The position numbers and the translations under genes were made by a program. From positions 1-58,579 of IMG/VR virus record IMGVR_UViG_3300042197_001846: 58,579 nucleotides of DNA; one strand, given 5' to 3'. Shown here one piece after another: positions 20,214 to 30,300 of this stretch; position 1 is the first letter of the stretch, and every line of letters begins with the position of its first letter. The notes beneath the pieces are model-generated. The model had not been told where the DNA came from, searched no databases, and was given only the letters and a program-made list of their open reading frames with translations. This stretch comes from a virus.

Positions 20214-23200
20214 TTAAACCTCTATTTTTATAAATTTATTTCCAAAATCAATTACAAATTTACCGTCTGTAGATTGTATTATTAAACCTACTTGTAGTTT
20301 ATCTGCAGTTATTGTTCCTGCTTGAATTCTTGCTGCATCTATAAATCCCGCAGTAATTTTTGTAGCATTTAAATCACTAATTTTAGCATTACCTACAGCT
20401 AAATCTTTAATTTTTGCTGTTTCTATAGCAGCGTTAGCGATTTTGGCTGTAGTAATTGTGGCATTAGCAATATACGCTTGATCGATATAAACACCGGCCG
20501 GTACAGTAACACCATCAATAACTTCAGAAGTAGTTTTTACTATAAAAGGGTATGTTATTAAGTTCGAATTTGTTACCCAGCTACCTCCTCCTCCAGTAGT
20601 TGCTTTCCAATATTTAACAGTGGCTTTTGTATTATTTATAATAGGATTACCGCCAGCCGACTTACTTAATTGAAAAGGACTTCCTCCAGAAATTACATAA
20701 TAAAATGTACCATTAGAATTATAACTAGGACCAATACGTGGAGTACCAGTTTCTACCCCGTTTACGTATATAGTCTCATTTATAGCTGGGCTAATCCCTG
20801 TAAAAAATCCTACTTTTGTTGAATCTGTTGAAAAATCTGGGTGTAGTTTTGTGCTCAGTGTAAATGTAACTGGAGAATAGGCTATTTTACAAATGTAGTA
20901 ATCTCTATGATTTTGCGAATCCTGTGTATCAAGTGTTACATAATCATTTACTGCATAAGATGCTGTAACTGACCAAATACCTCTATTTACAGGAGTAATT
21001 CCTAAGCCTAATGGAGCAGGTGCTGGCATTCTGCTTATTTCTTCATCTGTTTTCAACTCCCATACTTGTAACTGGCTAACATTCGGCCATACTTTTGCAT
21101 TATGTATATCTGGTTTATATACTTTGTGCCACGCACTTACACCACTAACAATACCTTCTATTGGAGTACTTGTATCTACCCAAATACGACCCATAAAATT
21201 ATCACCAGTTGGCGCAGTTGCGCTAACTTCGGCTGGTGGTGCTATAAAAAATGTGTCTGCTCTAATGCCAAACTCACTTTGTGGTGTGGCTCCTGGATAA
21301 GGTCTCGTACTAGATAGGCCAAAACCGCTTATGTGACCACCATTATCAATTCTTACAGACCACTGGTCTTTTAGCTGTTCAACTTCTACAGCTACTGGGG
21401 CCTCTCCGCGATCTACTTTATCTATTCGCTTGCCTAAACTTTGGTATAACTGTCCTTCAGATATTTTACCAGATAGAATATGTAATAACTTTTTAACGTC
21501 TTGCCCAGTTTCTATTACTACAGAATTACTAGGATTTATACTTAATACGTCTGCTTTTGTTTGATATTTGAACCACAGTTTATATCTAGTGCCAGGCTCT
21601 GCTGGAAATGAACCAACTAATCCTTCAAAAAAGCCTAGTGGTTTTCCGGCCACACTTGAAAATGTTACAGTAGTAGCATCTTCTGTATCTCCAAGTGCAC
21701 GACCAAATATAACTGTTTGTTTATGCGTAGTACTTATTTGTGTTGTATATAGTTTACTAGTGCTTCCATCAGCATATGTTGGGTTATTATAAGTAATTTC
21801 GTTAGGATCCTCAATAGAAACTAAAACATTACTTATTACTGGGCTAACAACTATTTTTCCACTATTATCAGGAGTAACTGTAACTGTGCCAGGAGTCGGT
21901 GGGGGAGTAGTATCTACACCATCCAAACTCCACTTAGGTAAAACTGGTATTTGATTACTAAGTGTTATAGACCCGTCACTAGGATCATTAGGATCTATAG
22001 TACTAACTATTGCGTACTTTAAATAATGTACTACTTCGACTGGCAGATCTGTTATAGTAGCCTGTAAACCTTGTGAATTTACACGAAGAGTACTAGAATT
22101 AGGTGTAAATCCGTTTGTGGTACTTAACCATAATTTTATACCTGCTACATCATCTCGTAATTGTCCATTTACTATTGGTTGATCTACGTTTATGCTAAAA
22201 GACCCTACTCCTGGTGTTAATTTATAGTTAGCTTGAGGTGGAACACCTGCTACTGGAGCATGCGGTTGTATATTCTGAATTAATATGTAACCTAGTGCAC
22301 TATTATCAGTATAGTTTCCGGCACGATCTATAGCCCTACATGCTATTCTATATTGTACACCCGCTTGGCTAATTCTAGGTCTATCAAACGTTGTAAGATC
22401 TACAGTTGTGGGTCCTGTTGTTCTTATAACTTTAACTACGCCAGACGTAAGATCTGTTCCGGTTGGAGTAGTTGCTGGAATAGTATTCCAAAAATCTCCG
22501 TATCCAGAATCTTTATAGACTCTAATTTCAAACTCTCTAAAATCATTTGGCATAGGAGTCATAACCGGTGTTAATTCCAGCAACTTGCCAACTCGTTTTA
22601 CAAGTATTGCATCAACTTCGCCGTAATTACTATCTTTACCAGTTACAGTATGATTTTGGTACGCTGTCCACGGACCTTGAGATCCATTCGAAGAAATATA
22701 TCTTAATCGTATTCTATAAGTTTTTCCAACCTCTGCATCATTTATATAAATACTATTAGCATCATATTTAACACGAATACTTTTTTCGTTGCCTGTAGGA
22801 GCACTGGCTAAATCATATTGACACTCTACTTCTGCAACATTATTAGGTAATCCTGTAATAGCTGTTTGTGCTGTATTAAAGGCTTCCCCAGTAATAGAAA
22901 AGTTAGCATAATTAACCTGTATCCGATAACTATAAATACCCTCTGATAAGAGTAAGGCTACTGTATCATCGCTTACTATACTGGTAATAACCGGTTTATC
23001 GGTTAATTTAAACCCTGTTAGTGATCCTGGTAAAGTTATATTTGTTTCAAATGTATTTACACTAGTTAAAGTTAAATAATCTGTAAAAATATTGTAGCTA
23101 TTAGTAACGCCATAATCTACTAAACTTATTCTAGCTGTTTTACTACTATTTGGCTCGATACTAATTACTACTAAATCATTAGATACTTTATTTAGCTCTC

Positions 23201-26200
23201 CAAAAAGAAATAAGTCCCCTGCATCTGCTAAATTTACACTTGTTCCTGATTTAACTCCAATTCCAGCACCAGTTAATGCAAATTTTTGGTATAGTCCGTT
23301 TGTTAAAGTTATATTTCCTGCACTACTAGTAGCATCAGCCCCTACATTTTTGTATTTAAACCAGTTACTACCAATTTCTGTAACTACAGCATTAGTAGTA
23401 TTTAAACTACTGTCGCTGACACCACTAATTACTAGTACATCATTTATACTAAAAGGATGTAAAGTATCTGTTGTCGTTATTGTTACTATGTTATTGTTTC
23501 TGCTAATGTTAGATAGCGTAAAATTTGTTTTAATATTTGCTATAGTATTTTCTAGTGGATAACTGTTGCTTCTTACTCTTACTTGATATTGTTTTGCTGG
23601 ATTAATTAGTAATGCTTCATCTGCTACATAAGTATTTGCATCTAGTCTAGCTTTTATTCTGCCGCTGCCTGTTCCCCACATAGGTACTTCATGGGTAACT
23701 GTTACTCTATCTCCTCTATTACATATAATGTACTCAATATCGGTATTAATAGTATAGGCTTCTCTACGTAGTATAGCTTGAGCCATATGCCATTTAGCAT
23801 GGTCTATTACCAGCGATTTTTTTGTTACTCCAGGTAATTCTATAGCTTCAAATATTTCACTATTATTTTCAGTTTTTCCTGCATTATATACAATAATTTC
23901 GGACTGCTTATAATCCTCGTCTTCATCAAAATATGTAACACGTAATCCATCAGGTAATTTTGCTAAAGCTCTGGTGCTTTCAAATCCCCAACTGTTATGT
24001 TGACTAAAATGTTGAACAATATTTGTTTTTGGTTCATCAATAACAATTGTCCATTTTCCATCCATTAACGTAGGGCTAGCTCTACCAGCAGCACATATAT
24101 CTCTTAATATATCTAAAAGGCTACGCTGGCCCGCAATAACTGCGTTATAAGTAAATCCTTTGTTAGCGCAATAATAATGCCAGTACTGTAATCTTACTAA
24201 ATCTACTCTATTTTCAATCTCGGACCATAATATTCTGCGAGGATTAGCGGCACTTAATAAAACGTGTATAAATAAACTTGCAGGGTTATTTATACTTGCT
24301 AACTGCCATGCTGGTTTATTAATTGTACCCCAGGTAGCTCCTCCAGTCCAATCATATCCATATGCTTGGACTACAGCATTTATACCCTCTAATTGACCGT
24401 TTAATTCTTGACTAGATTTTAACCTAAGTGCAGTTTTTGTTAATTGTGAATTTGCAGGATCTTTTATGGGTGCAGCAACTCGTCTTGCTGTTAAAGAAAG
24501 TAAATTTACTTGATGAGAAAATCTCCAATCTTTTGCCCTTTTAATATTGCTAGAGTCTGATTGGATCCATTTGCCACCAAGTGTAGCTTCACATGCTGCT
24601 CTAGTAGTTTTTGACGTATCTAAAATGTCTTCATAATAAGATCCGCCGCTATATGAATCTGTTGCTAGAGTGCTTACGTAGCAAGCACCGGATCCAGCTA
24701 CAAAAGAATTCCATTCAGTTGTGCCTTCTGAAGGAGCATCGCTCCAGGCACCAGTAAGTCTAGTTAGTCCAATTTGAATACTATTTCTACCTGTTCCAGC
24801 AGGAAGCTGTAATTCAAAAGTTTTAGTAAAAGCATCCTTTTTTTGTTCACTACCGAATGCTACTACACCGTTAGCGTCTGCTCCTGGAATAGTTGTAATA
24901 GGTTGCCATCCACTACCAGTATTCCATTCAAACTTAACTTGTACTGGATAACTACCGCCGTTGGTATCTGTTACAGCAAAACTTTTACCTGCATCTTTGC
25001 CACTAGCTAATATTTTTCTTAGTCCTTGTGGAAAGTGAACAGCTATTTGGATACTTGTGTATGGTTCTTGTGTGCTGCCTAAATTGGGTACACTGGCTTC
25101 AATACGAGATGGACTAGCCACACTTCCTGCAAAAGGATGTGTGTCATTTGGTAGTTCTTGGTTTTTATATACTTGCGCTATATCCTGGCCATATATATCA
25201 TTAAGGTTGGATAAATTATTAGCTATTCCATTAAAATTATGATGTTGTATTTTATCTACAACATAATTACTAATATCTATTTCGCCTATTCTAAGTGTAT
25301 TAGGTATTAATGATAACGGTCCATAGCCCCAAACTAATAATGAAGATAAATAAGTATCGCGATCATTTTGAAAAGATACAAAGTTTACAGCGCCAATAGG
25401 AGGCGTTATGCGCATTTTTCCTAAAACTATAGGTATGGCTTCATAAGGCGTGGCTCTATTTTGATTGCCTGTAGCCATTAATTGTGCTTCGGCACTTCCA
25501 GGATCAGTTTGATTAGATGTTGGCGGTCTAATAGGGGCTATTGCATTAACAAGAGCTGCACCTGCTATACTAACACCTGCAGTCATTATTGCTCCGACAA
25601 CAGTTTTGGAAAAAGCTGATGCTGCAGCTACATTACCAAATGCTGCAAAAGATCCTTGAGAAATAGCATAAGCTATTTGAGGAGCGTATATACTAATTAC
25701 AATTATAGCAATAAATGCAAAAATTCTTTTTGCACTTCCACCTCTAGCAAGTGCTCTATACTCTACTTTGTCGGTATCTTGTAGAACAAAAGTTGTCCAT
25801 CGATCTTGTTCTACTACTTGCCCATTAACAATAATTATAATTTTTTCTACAAGTTTTGTACTTACCTTCCATTTATCAAATAGCCAAGTAGAGACTTCTT
25901 GTAAAGTAGTTCCCGCAGGAATTGGTAAATTATAACTTTGTGTTCGTAAGGGGTGAGGAACAGCGTTAAGTATTGCATACTTTTCTGCACTATAATTATA
26001 AAAACCTAATATTCGATCTTTCCATCTGTGGCTAGAAATACTTTCTATAGTACTTGTACTGTCTTCATTTACATGTAAGAATTGAGTAGTATTAACTAAT
26101 ACTCCTACATGAGTACCTCGACCCATCATTCTAAATAATACTATTGATCCTTCCTTAGGCTCCTTTGTTTCCGTCCAGCCTTCACGATATTGATTAATTA

Positions 26201-26372
26201 ATTCTTCTAATCGTTCTATATCACTGGTAGTATAGTATTCGGTTGAAAAGCTTGGTAAATTTATATTAAATTCATTTTTATAAACAAGACGAACTAACCC
26301 CCAGCAATCTACGCCATTGCTATCTCTACCGCCATCTTTAAAAGGTATACCAATATATTTATTTGACCACAT
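20214..26372 (-). CDS. K-I-J fusion: NlpC/P60, tail-assembly I-like and host-specificity J-like protein
   Basis: A 2052-residue protein. Residues 1-140 are an NlpC/P60 domain with the Cys in GVDCWGLVRLVY and the His in GTHVGVLVN. Residues about 150-215 resemble lambda tail-assembly protein I (a small ubiquitin-like domain). Two hydrophobic stretches follow (about 217-240 and 258-280). The rest is J-like: early hub domains with conserved ATGNQNRATPYEAIP, several fibronectin-like domains in the middle, and a C-terminal segment with FGIRADTFFI and a coiled ITADKLQ helix. J forms the tail tip and binds the receptor. In lambda these three functions are separate genes. It overlaps the L-like gene by one base. 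Confidence 0.9.
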   Translation of the reverse strand: MWSNKYIGIPFKDGGRDSNGVDCWGLVRLVYKNEFNINLPSFSTEYYTTSDIERLEELINQYREGWTETKEPKEGSIVLFRMMGRGTHVGVLVNTTQFLHVNEDSTSTIESISSHRWKDRILGFYNYSAEKYAILNAVPHPLRTQSYNLPIPAGTTLQEVSTWLFDKWKVSTKLVEKIIIIVNGQVVEQDRWTTFVLQDTDKVEYRALARGGSAKRIFAFIAIIVISIYAPQIAYAISQGSFAAFGNVAAASAFSKTVVGAIMTAGVSIAGAALVNAIAPIRPPTSNQTDPGSAEAQLMATGNQNRATPYEAIPIVLGKMRITPPIGAVNFVSFQNDRDTYLSSLLVWGYGPLSLIPNTLRIGEIDISNYVVDKIQHHNFNGIANNLSNLNDIYGQDIAQVYKNQELPNDTHPFAGSVASPSRIEASVPNLGSTQEPYTSIQIAVHFPQGLRKILASGKDAGKSFAVTDTNGGSYPVQVKFEWNTGSGWQPITTIPGADANGVVAFGSEQKKDAFTKTFELQLPAGTGRNSIQIGLTRLTGAWSDAPSEGTTEWNSFVAGSGACYVSTLATDSYSGGSYYEDILDTSKTTRAACEATLGGKWIQSDSSNIKRAKDWRFSHQVNLLSLTARRVAAPIKDPANSQLTKTALRLKSSQELNGQLEGINAVVQAYGYDWTGGATWGTINKPAWQLASINNPASLFIHVLLSAANPRRILWSEIENRVDLVRLQYWHYYCANKGFTYNAVIAGQRSLLDILRDICAAGRASPTLMDGKWTIVIDEPKTNIVQHFSQHNSWGFESTRALAKLPDGLRVTYFDEDEDYKQSEIIVYNAGKTENNSEIFEAIELPGVTKKSLVIDHAKWHMAQAILRREAYTINTDIEYIICNRGDRVTVTHEVPMWGTGSGRIKARLDANTYVADEALLINPAKQYQVRVRSNSYPLENTIANIKTNFTLSNISRNNNIVTITTTDTLHPFSINDVLVISGVSDSSLNTTNAVVTEIGSNWFKYKNVGADATSSAGNITLTNGLYQKFALTGAGIGVKSGTSVNLADAGDLFLFGELNKVSNDLVVISIEPNSSKTARISLVDYGVTNSYNIFTDYLTLTSVNTFETNITLPGSLTGFKLTDKPVITSIVSDDTVALLLSEGIYSYRIQVNYANFSITGEAFNTAQTAITGLPNNVAEVECQYDLASAPTGNEKSIRVKYDANSIYINDAEVGKTYRIRLRYISSNGSQGPWTAYQNHTVTGKDSNYGEVDAILVKRVGKLLELTPVMTPMPNDFREFEIRVYKDSGYGDFWNTIPATTPTGTDLTSGVVKVIRTTGPTTVDLTTFDRPRISQAGVQYRIACRAIDRAGNYTDNSALGYILIQNIQPHAPVAGVPPQANYKLTPGVGSFSINVDQPIVNGQLRDDVAGIKLWLSTTNGFTPNSSTLRVNSQGLQATITDLPVEVVHYLKYAIVSTIDPNDPSDGSITLSNQIPVLPKWSLDGVDTTPPPTPGTVTVTPDNSGKIVVSPVISNVLVSIEDPNEITYNNPTYADGSTSKLYTTQISTTHKQTVIFGRALGDTEDATTVTFSSVAGKPLGFFEGLVGSFPAEPGTRYKLWFKYQTKADVLSINPSNSVVIETGQDVKKLLHILSGKISEGQLYQSLGKRIDKVDRGEAPVAVEVEQLKDQWSVRIDNGGHISGFGLSSTRPYPGATPQSEFGIRADTFFIAPPAEVSATAPTGDNFMGRIWVDTSTPIEGIVSGVSAWHKVYKPDIHNAKVWPNVSQLQVWELKTDEEISRMPAPAPLGLGITPVNRGIWSVTASYAVNDYVTLDTQDSQNHRDYYICKIAYSPVTFTLSTKLHPDFSTDSTKVGFFTGISPAINETIYVNGVETGTPRIGPSYNSNGTFYYVISGGSPFQLSKSAGGNPIINNTKATVKYWKATTGGGGSWVTNSNLITYPFIVKTTSEVIDGVTVPAGVYIDQAYIANATITTAKIANAAIETAKIKDLAVGNAKISDLNATKITAGFIDAARIQAGTITADKLQVGLIIQSTDGKFVIDFGNKFIKIEV

Positions 26373-26953
26373 TAGAATAACCCTGGAAAATATGCTGGAG
26401 TAAATGTATGTTGAGGAAATGGCTCTCTATCATAATTTATCATTGATAAATCAGCAGTAACCGTGTCCTTATTATACGTTATATTATAAATATAAAAATC
26501 AGTAAATACTACCTCTGGTATGTTTGGAGTACTACTAAGAATAATTTCTAATTTTACTTTTGGTGGACCATTGATGGATCTTATAAGGGGAGTAAGATAT
26601 TGTGTAACATCATATATTACAATACTGGCTCTTGAAGACCTACCATCTGTTTCATCAGGTAAAGTTATTTCTAGAGGTAAGTATAAGTAATTTTCGCCTC
26701 TACTAACAACTCCATATATAATATCGTCATCGTCTGTACTATAAGTAGCTGCTCCTCCAGTACTAGCATCACCGATTACTACGGAAGATGAAAGTCTTTG
26801 TATAAATCCATCAGCTAATCTAGCTACTATTTGAGTTTCATCGTCAGGATCATAAATAGTTAATAAAATAATTAAATCATCACCACTTTCAGGAGCTAAT
26901 ACTGCTCTAATAGCGGCTGGTGTCATAGGCGTTGCGGACTCTAACCTACTCAT
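26372..26953 (-). CDS. Minor tail protein, lambda L-like position (DUF1833 type)
   Basis: A 193-residue protein with no membrane segment. It contains ESGDDLIILLTIYDPD near residue 25 and a C-terminal YDREPFPQHTFTPAYFPGLF. Small tail-tip proteins with this end are found between the M-like and J-like genes. By position and size it corresponds to the lambda tip-assembly protein L group, although no Cys-rich iron-sulphur motif is present. Four bases overlap with the upstream M-like gene. Confidence 0.75.
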   Translation of the reverse strand: MSRLESATPMTPAAIRAVLAPESGDDLIILLTIYDPDDETQIVARLADGFIQRLSSSVVIGDASTGGAATYSTDDDDIIYGVVSRGENYLYLPLEITLPDETDGRSSRASIVIYDVTQYLTPLIRSINGPPKVKLEIILSSTPNIPEVVFTDFYIYNITYNKDTVTADLSMINYDREPFPQHTFTPAYFPGLF

Positions 26954-27318
26954 GGTAGTACTTCCATTTGCATATCTACGTTATAGTAGCCTGGTGCTAA
27001 ATAAGTTAAAGTAAATAACTGGCCTTCGCCAGTAGGAAGTATTCGAACATCTTCATTGACGCCGGTTCTAGGATGTAGAAAATTAAATCTAAATATCCCT
27101 TTAATAGTATTATATATAAAATTTTCTAATATTTGTACTTGGTCATTTGTCATCAAGAAGGTCATATTAATAACTTTGGGAATTTGTCCAATTCTACGCA
27201 TCTTTGGCAGACCTTTTTCGGTAGGAGTTCTACTAAGTAGAACTCCTCCTGTTTCTGTAAAACCTTTTAAGGGTGTCTGTGGTAGGTCTGTTGGCCAAGT
27301 ATAACTAGATGTAGCCAT
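26950..27318 (-). CDS. Minor tail protein, lambda M-like
   Basis: A 122-residue protein with the pattern of phage minor tail protein M: an early SRTPTEKGLPKMRR segment, then FxFxHPRTG in the middle and a C-terminal YNVDMQMEVLP strand. M caps the tape measure side of the tail tip. GGAGA lies seven bases upstream of the ATG. It follows the tape measure gene immediately, as in lambda. Confidence 0.8.
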   Translation of the reverse strand: MATSSYTWPTDLPQTPLKGFTETGGVLLSRTPTEKGLPKMRRIGQIPKVINMTFLMTNDQVQILENFIYNTIKGIFRFNFLHPRTGVNEDVRILPTGEGQLFTLTYLAPGYYNVDMQMEVLP

Positions 27319-27320
27319 TA

Positions 27321-30300
27321 TTATCTCCTAATTAATGTTGGCTGTATACCAAACGTACTAGATATAGCTTGTCTCGTAGATCCACCGCTTCTAGTAATTT
27401 CTGAGCTTGCCATCTCGCCGATTATTAGCTCAACTCTTCTATTACCTTGACTATCTGTAGTTTCTTTTTGCTGTACTTGTTGTCCACTGTAGTTATGTAT
27501 ATCTATTTTAACATTCCCTCTACTTGATTTTTCGTGTTCTGGATCTCTATAATCGTTTCTCATTTTTACACCAAGAGCACCATCTTTCATACGACTTAAA
27601 GGCATTATTGCTTCTGGACCTGCTTCTCCCATTAAACCTAATCCATCAGCAGCTTTAAATAAGGTAGGTTTATTTACAATTTTATTTGTAAACATTCCCC
27701 CTTTAGCGTATCCTGGTATACTATATTCTCTAGTATAATCCATGGCTCCGCCCATGGCATATTTACGTATTCCTGCATCAAATGCTCCGCCCATTGCCAT
27801 AGCTCCACCACCCTGAGCAGCTATAGGTGTACCAAATAAATTACTAAATAAATTACCTAATAATGGTTTTAGTGCATTTACATATAATGCGTGCATTTGT
27901 AAGCGCATTTCATAACGTAATATATCTTGCAAGAAGCTGTTAATTACATCTTTAAAAGCACCTTTACCAGTAGTTGCCCAATTAACAATTGCATCTGCCA
28001 TACCATCAAACATTTTTTCAAACTCATTAGCAAAATTTTTGAACCTATCTGGAACCATAACACTACGTTCTACTAATTCCTTAGCATTTTCAGCGCGTCG
28101 TACTACCATATTACGTCTAGCATCTAGGTTTGCCAAATCTTGCTCAGCCTTAATTACAGAAGGATCAGTTTTGGGATCTACCTTTTCAACCCCTTCAGCA
28201 GCTCTTTTAGCGGCAGCTAATGCTAATTCTAGTCGTACCTTTTCAGCAGCTATATCGCGCAATTCACGTTCGACATTAAGGTCTATTTGTTTAATTTGTA
28301 AGTTAGCACTAAGCCTATTTTTCTCATCTTGAGTATACATACCTAAACTATCAAGAATATCAAATCGTTGTTGGTCTATGGCAAGCTCATGTGACTTTAG
28401 TTCCGCTATACTTTCGTAAATTAATTTCTCGGCCTCTAACTGACTTAATCGTAATGCATCTTGCTCAGCAATTTGTTTAGTAGTTAAATTGGAATCTTCT
28501 ACTGATCTAGTAATAGCTTCTACTGCTTTTCTAACGGCTTCATTTGCCTGTATTTGTTCTCTTGTTTTATCAACTATTTGACTTAGCGAAGCTAATCTGG
28601 CCTGATCACCTGCACTTATTTGCCCATCTACTCCATACTGTTTTACAAGGTCTTCTCTGAAAACGTTCAATCGACCTTCTTCTTCTGCTAGAGTTTTTGC
28701 TTCGCCGGCCCTTTCTCTGCCCATTTGCAGTCCACGCAACCTTCTATCTTGGTCTTGCCTCATGCGTTCTGATTCAGAAGTAGTACCTGTTATAGCACTT
28801 TTTCTTGCGTTAGCTAATTTTATTTCTCTGTCAAGCGTACGTTCTGTAATTTGCAAATTATAGGCAGCTTGTTTGCCTTGTTCTTCTAAGGCTGTTTTTT
28901 GAGCTAACAGTTCTTTTTTACGACTACGCTCTAGTTCAATTTGACCGGTTTTTTCTGCAAACTGTGTTCCTACTTGTGTGGGATCTTGGCCGGCTTTAAG
29001 TGCCATATCTCTAGCAGTTTGTGCTCGCTGTAAAGCCGCATCTGCTGCTTGATCTATTAACTTATATTGCTCTTGTAGTACAGTTTGAACTAAATCTAAT
29101 TGAGCCCCAAGTCTTTCAGGAGTATCACTGCCTATAGCCCCGATAATATTACTTAACTTATCAAATTCAAATTGTATTTTATCTGTTTGACGTTTGGCTT
29201 CAATGTCTAGTATTTTTATTGCAGCGTCAAAATCAATAGATAATTTTTTAGCTGCAGCATTTGCTACACCTAAAGCAGTTTTAGTTCTTCTTTCCTGTAT
29301 AGCTAGCAAATCAGTATTTTCTGGTATTTGTTTTTGTAGTTCTTGAAGTTGTGCATCAAAACTTTTTTGTGTTGTGCCAGAAGTAAATTTACCACCAGTT
29401 TCTAAAAATTGTTTCTTTAGCTCTCTGGCACGCATGCCTTGCTGTATTTTTTCACCAGCATCACTAACAATTCCTTCTCCTGATGTTACTTTGCGCAGCG
29501 CTTCTCTATCTTTAGCATCTTGAATTTCAAGACGTAATAATTCTATTCTATCAGCTAATCTATCTTGACTGGTAATTAACTCTAGTTCTACATCAACCTG
29601 TCTTTTTGATATATCTGCTACAGCTTTAGTACCGCTAACTGTATCTGCAAAACCTTTACTAACAATGTCTTTTTGTGACTGTAATTGTACTTGTGCTAAT
29701 TTAAGTTTAAATTGTTCTATACTAGCAGCTACTTGTTCTGCTATGCTTCGTTTAATAAAGGTTTCAGCTTCTTTGCCTAGTGCTTGAATTTCGTTTCGTA
29801 TTTTTTCAACGCCTTGTTCTTGTGCAGATACTATTCGTTGTTGTGCTGCTATTTGTTCATCTAGCTCTCTTTTACCAGCATTAGTTAAATTTTTACTTTG
29901 TCTGCGTTTCTCTAAATCAGCTAATTTATCCCTAAAACCTTCTAATTGTTTTGCTGCACTTTCATACGCTGGTTTTAGTTCGTTAAATTGAAATATTAAA
30001 CTTTGAATATCTAGCGCGGCTGTGCCAAATAATGATAGGTCTGTATTACTTAATTTATCAAGTCCGGCGGCTACAGTAGTAAATGACTCGTCTGTTAGAG
30101 CTTTGTTTAATTCACCACTATATTTAATAGCACTAGAAAAGAAAGTAGTCATTGGGCTACTATCTTTCATGCTATTCATAAAACTAGCCATAGATTTTTC
30201 AGCTAAATCTCCGCTGTCTTTTAAGCCTTTTAAATATACGCTACTTTCTTGTACGCGTTTATTTACTTGACTAAGAGCAGACTCTACCTCGGCCATTTTA

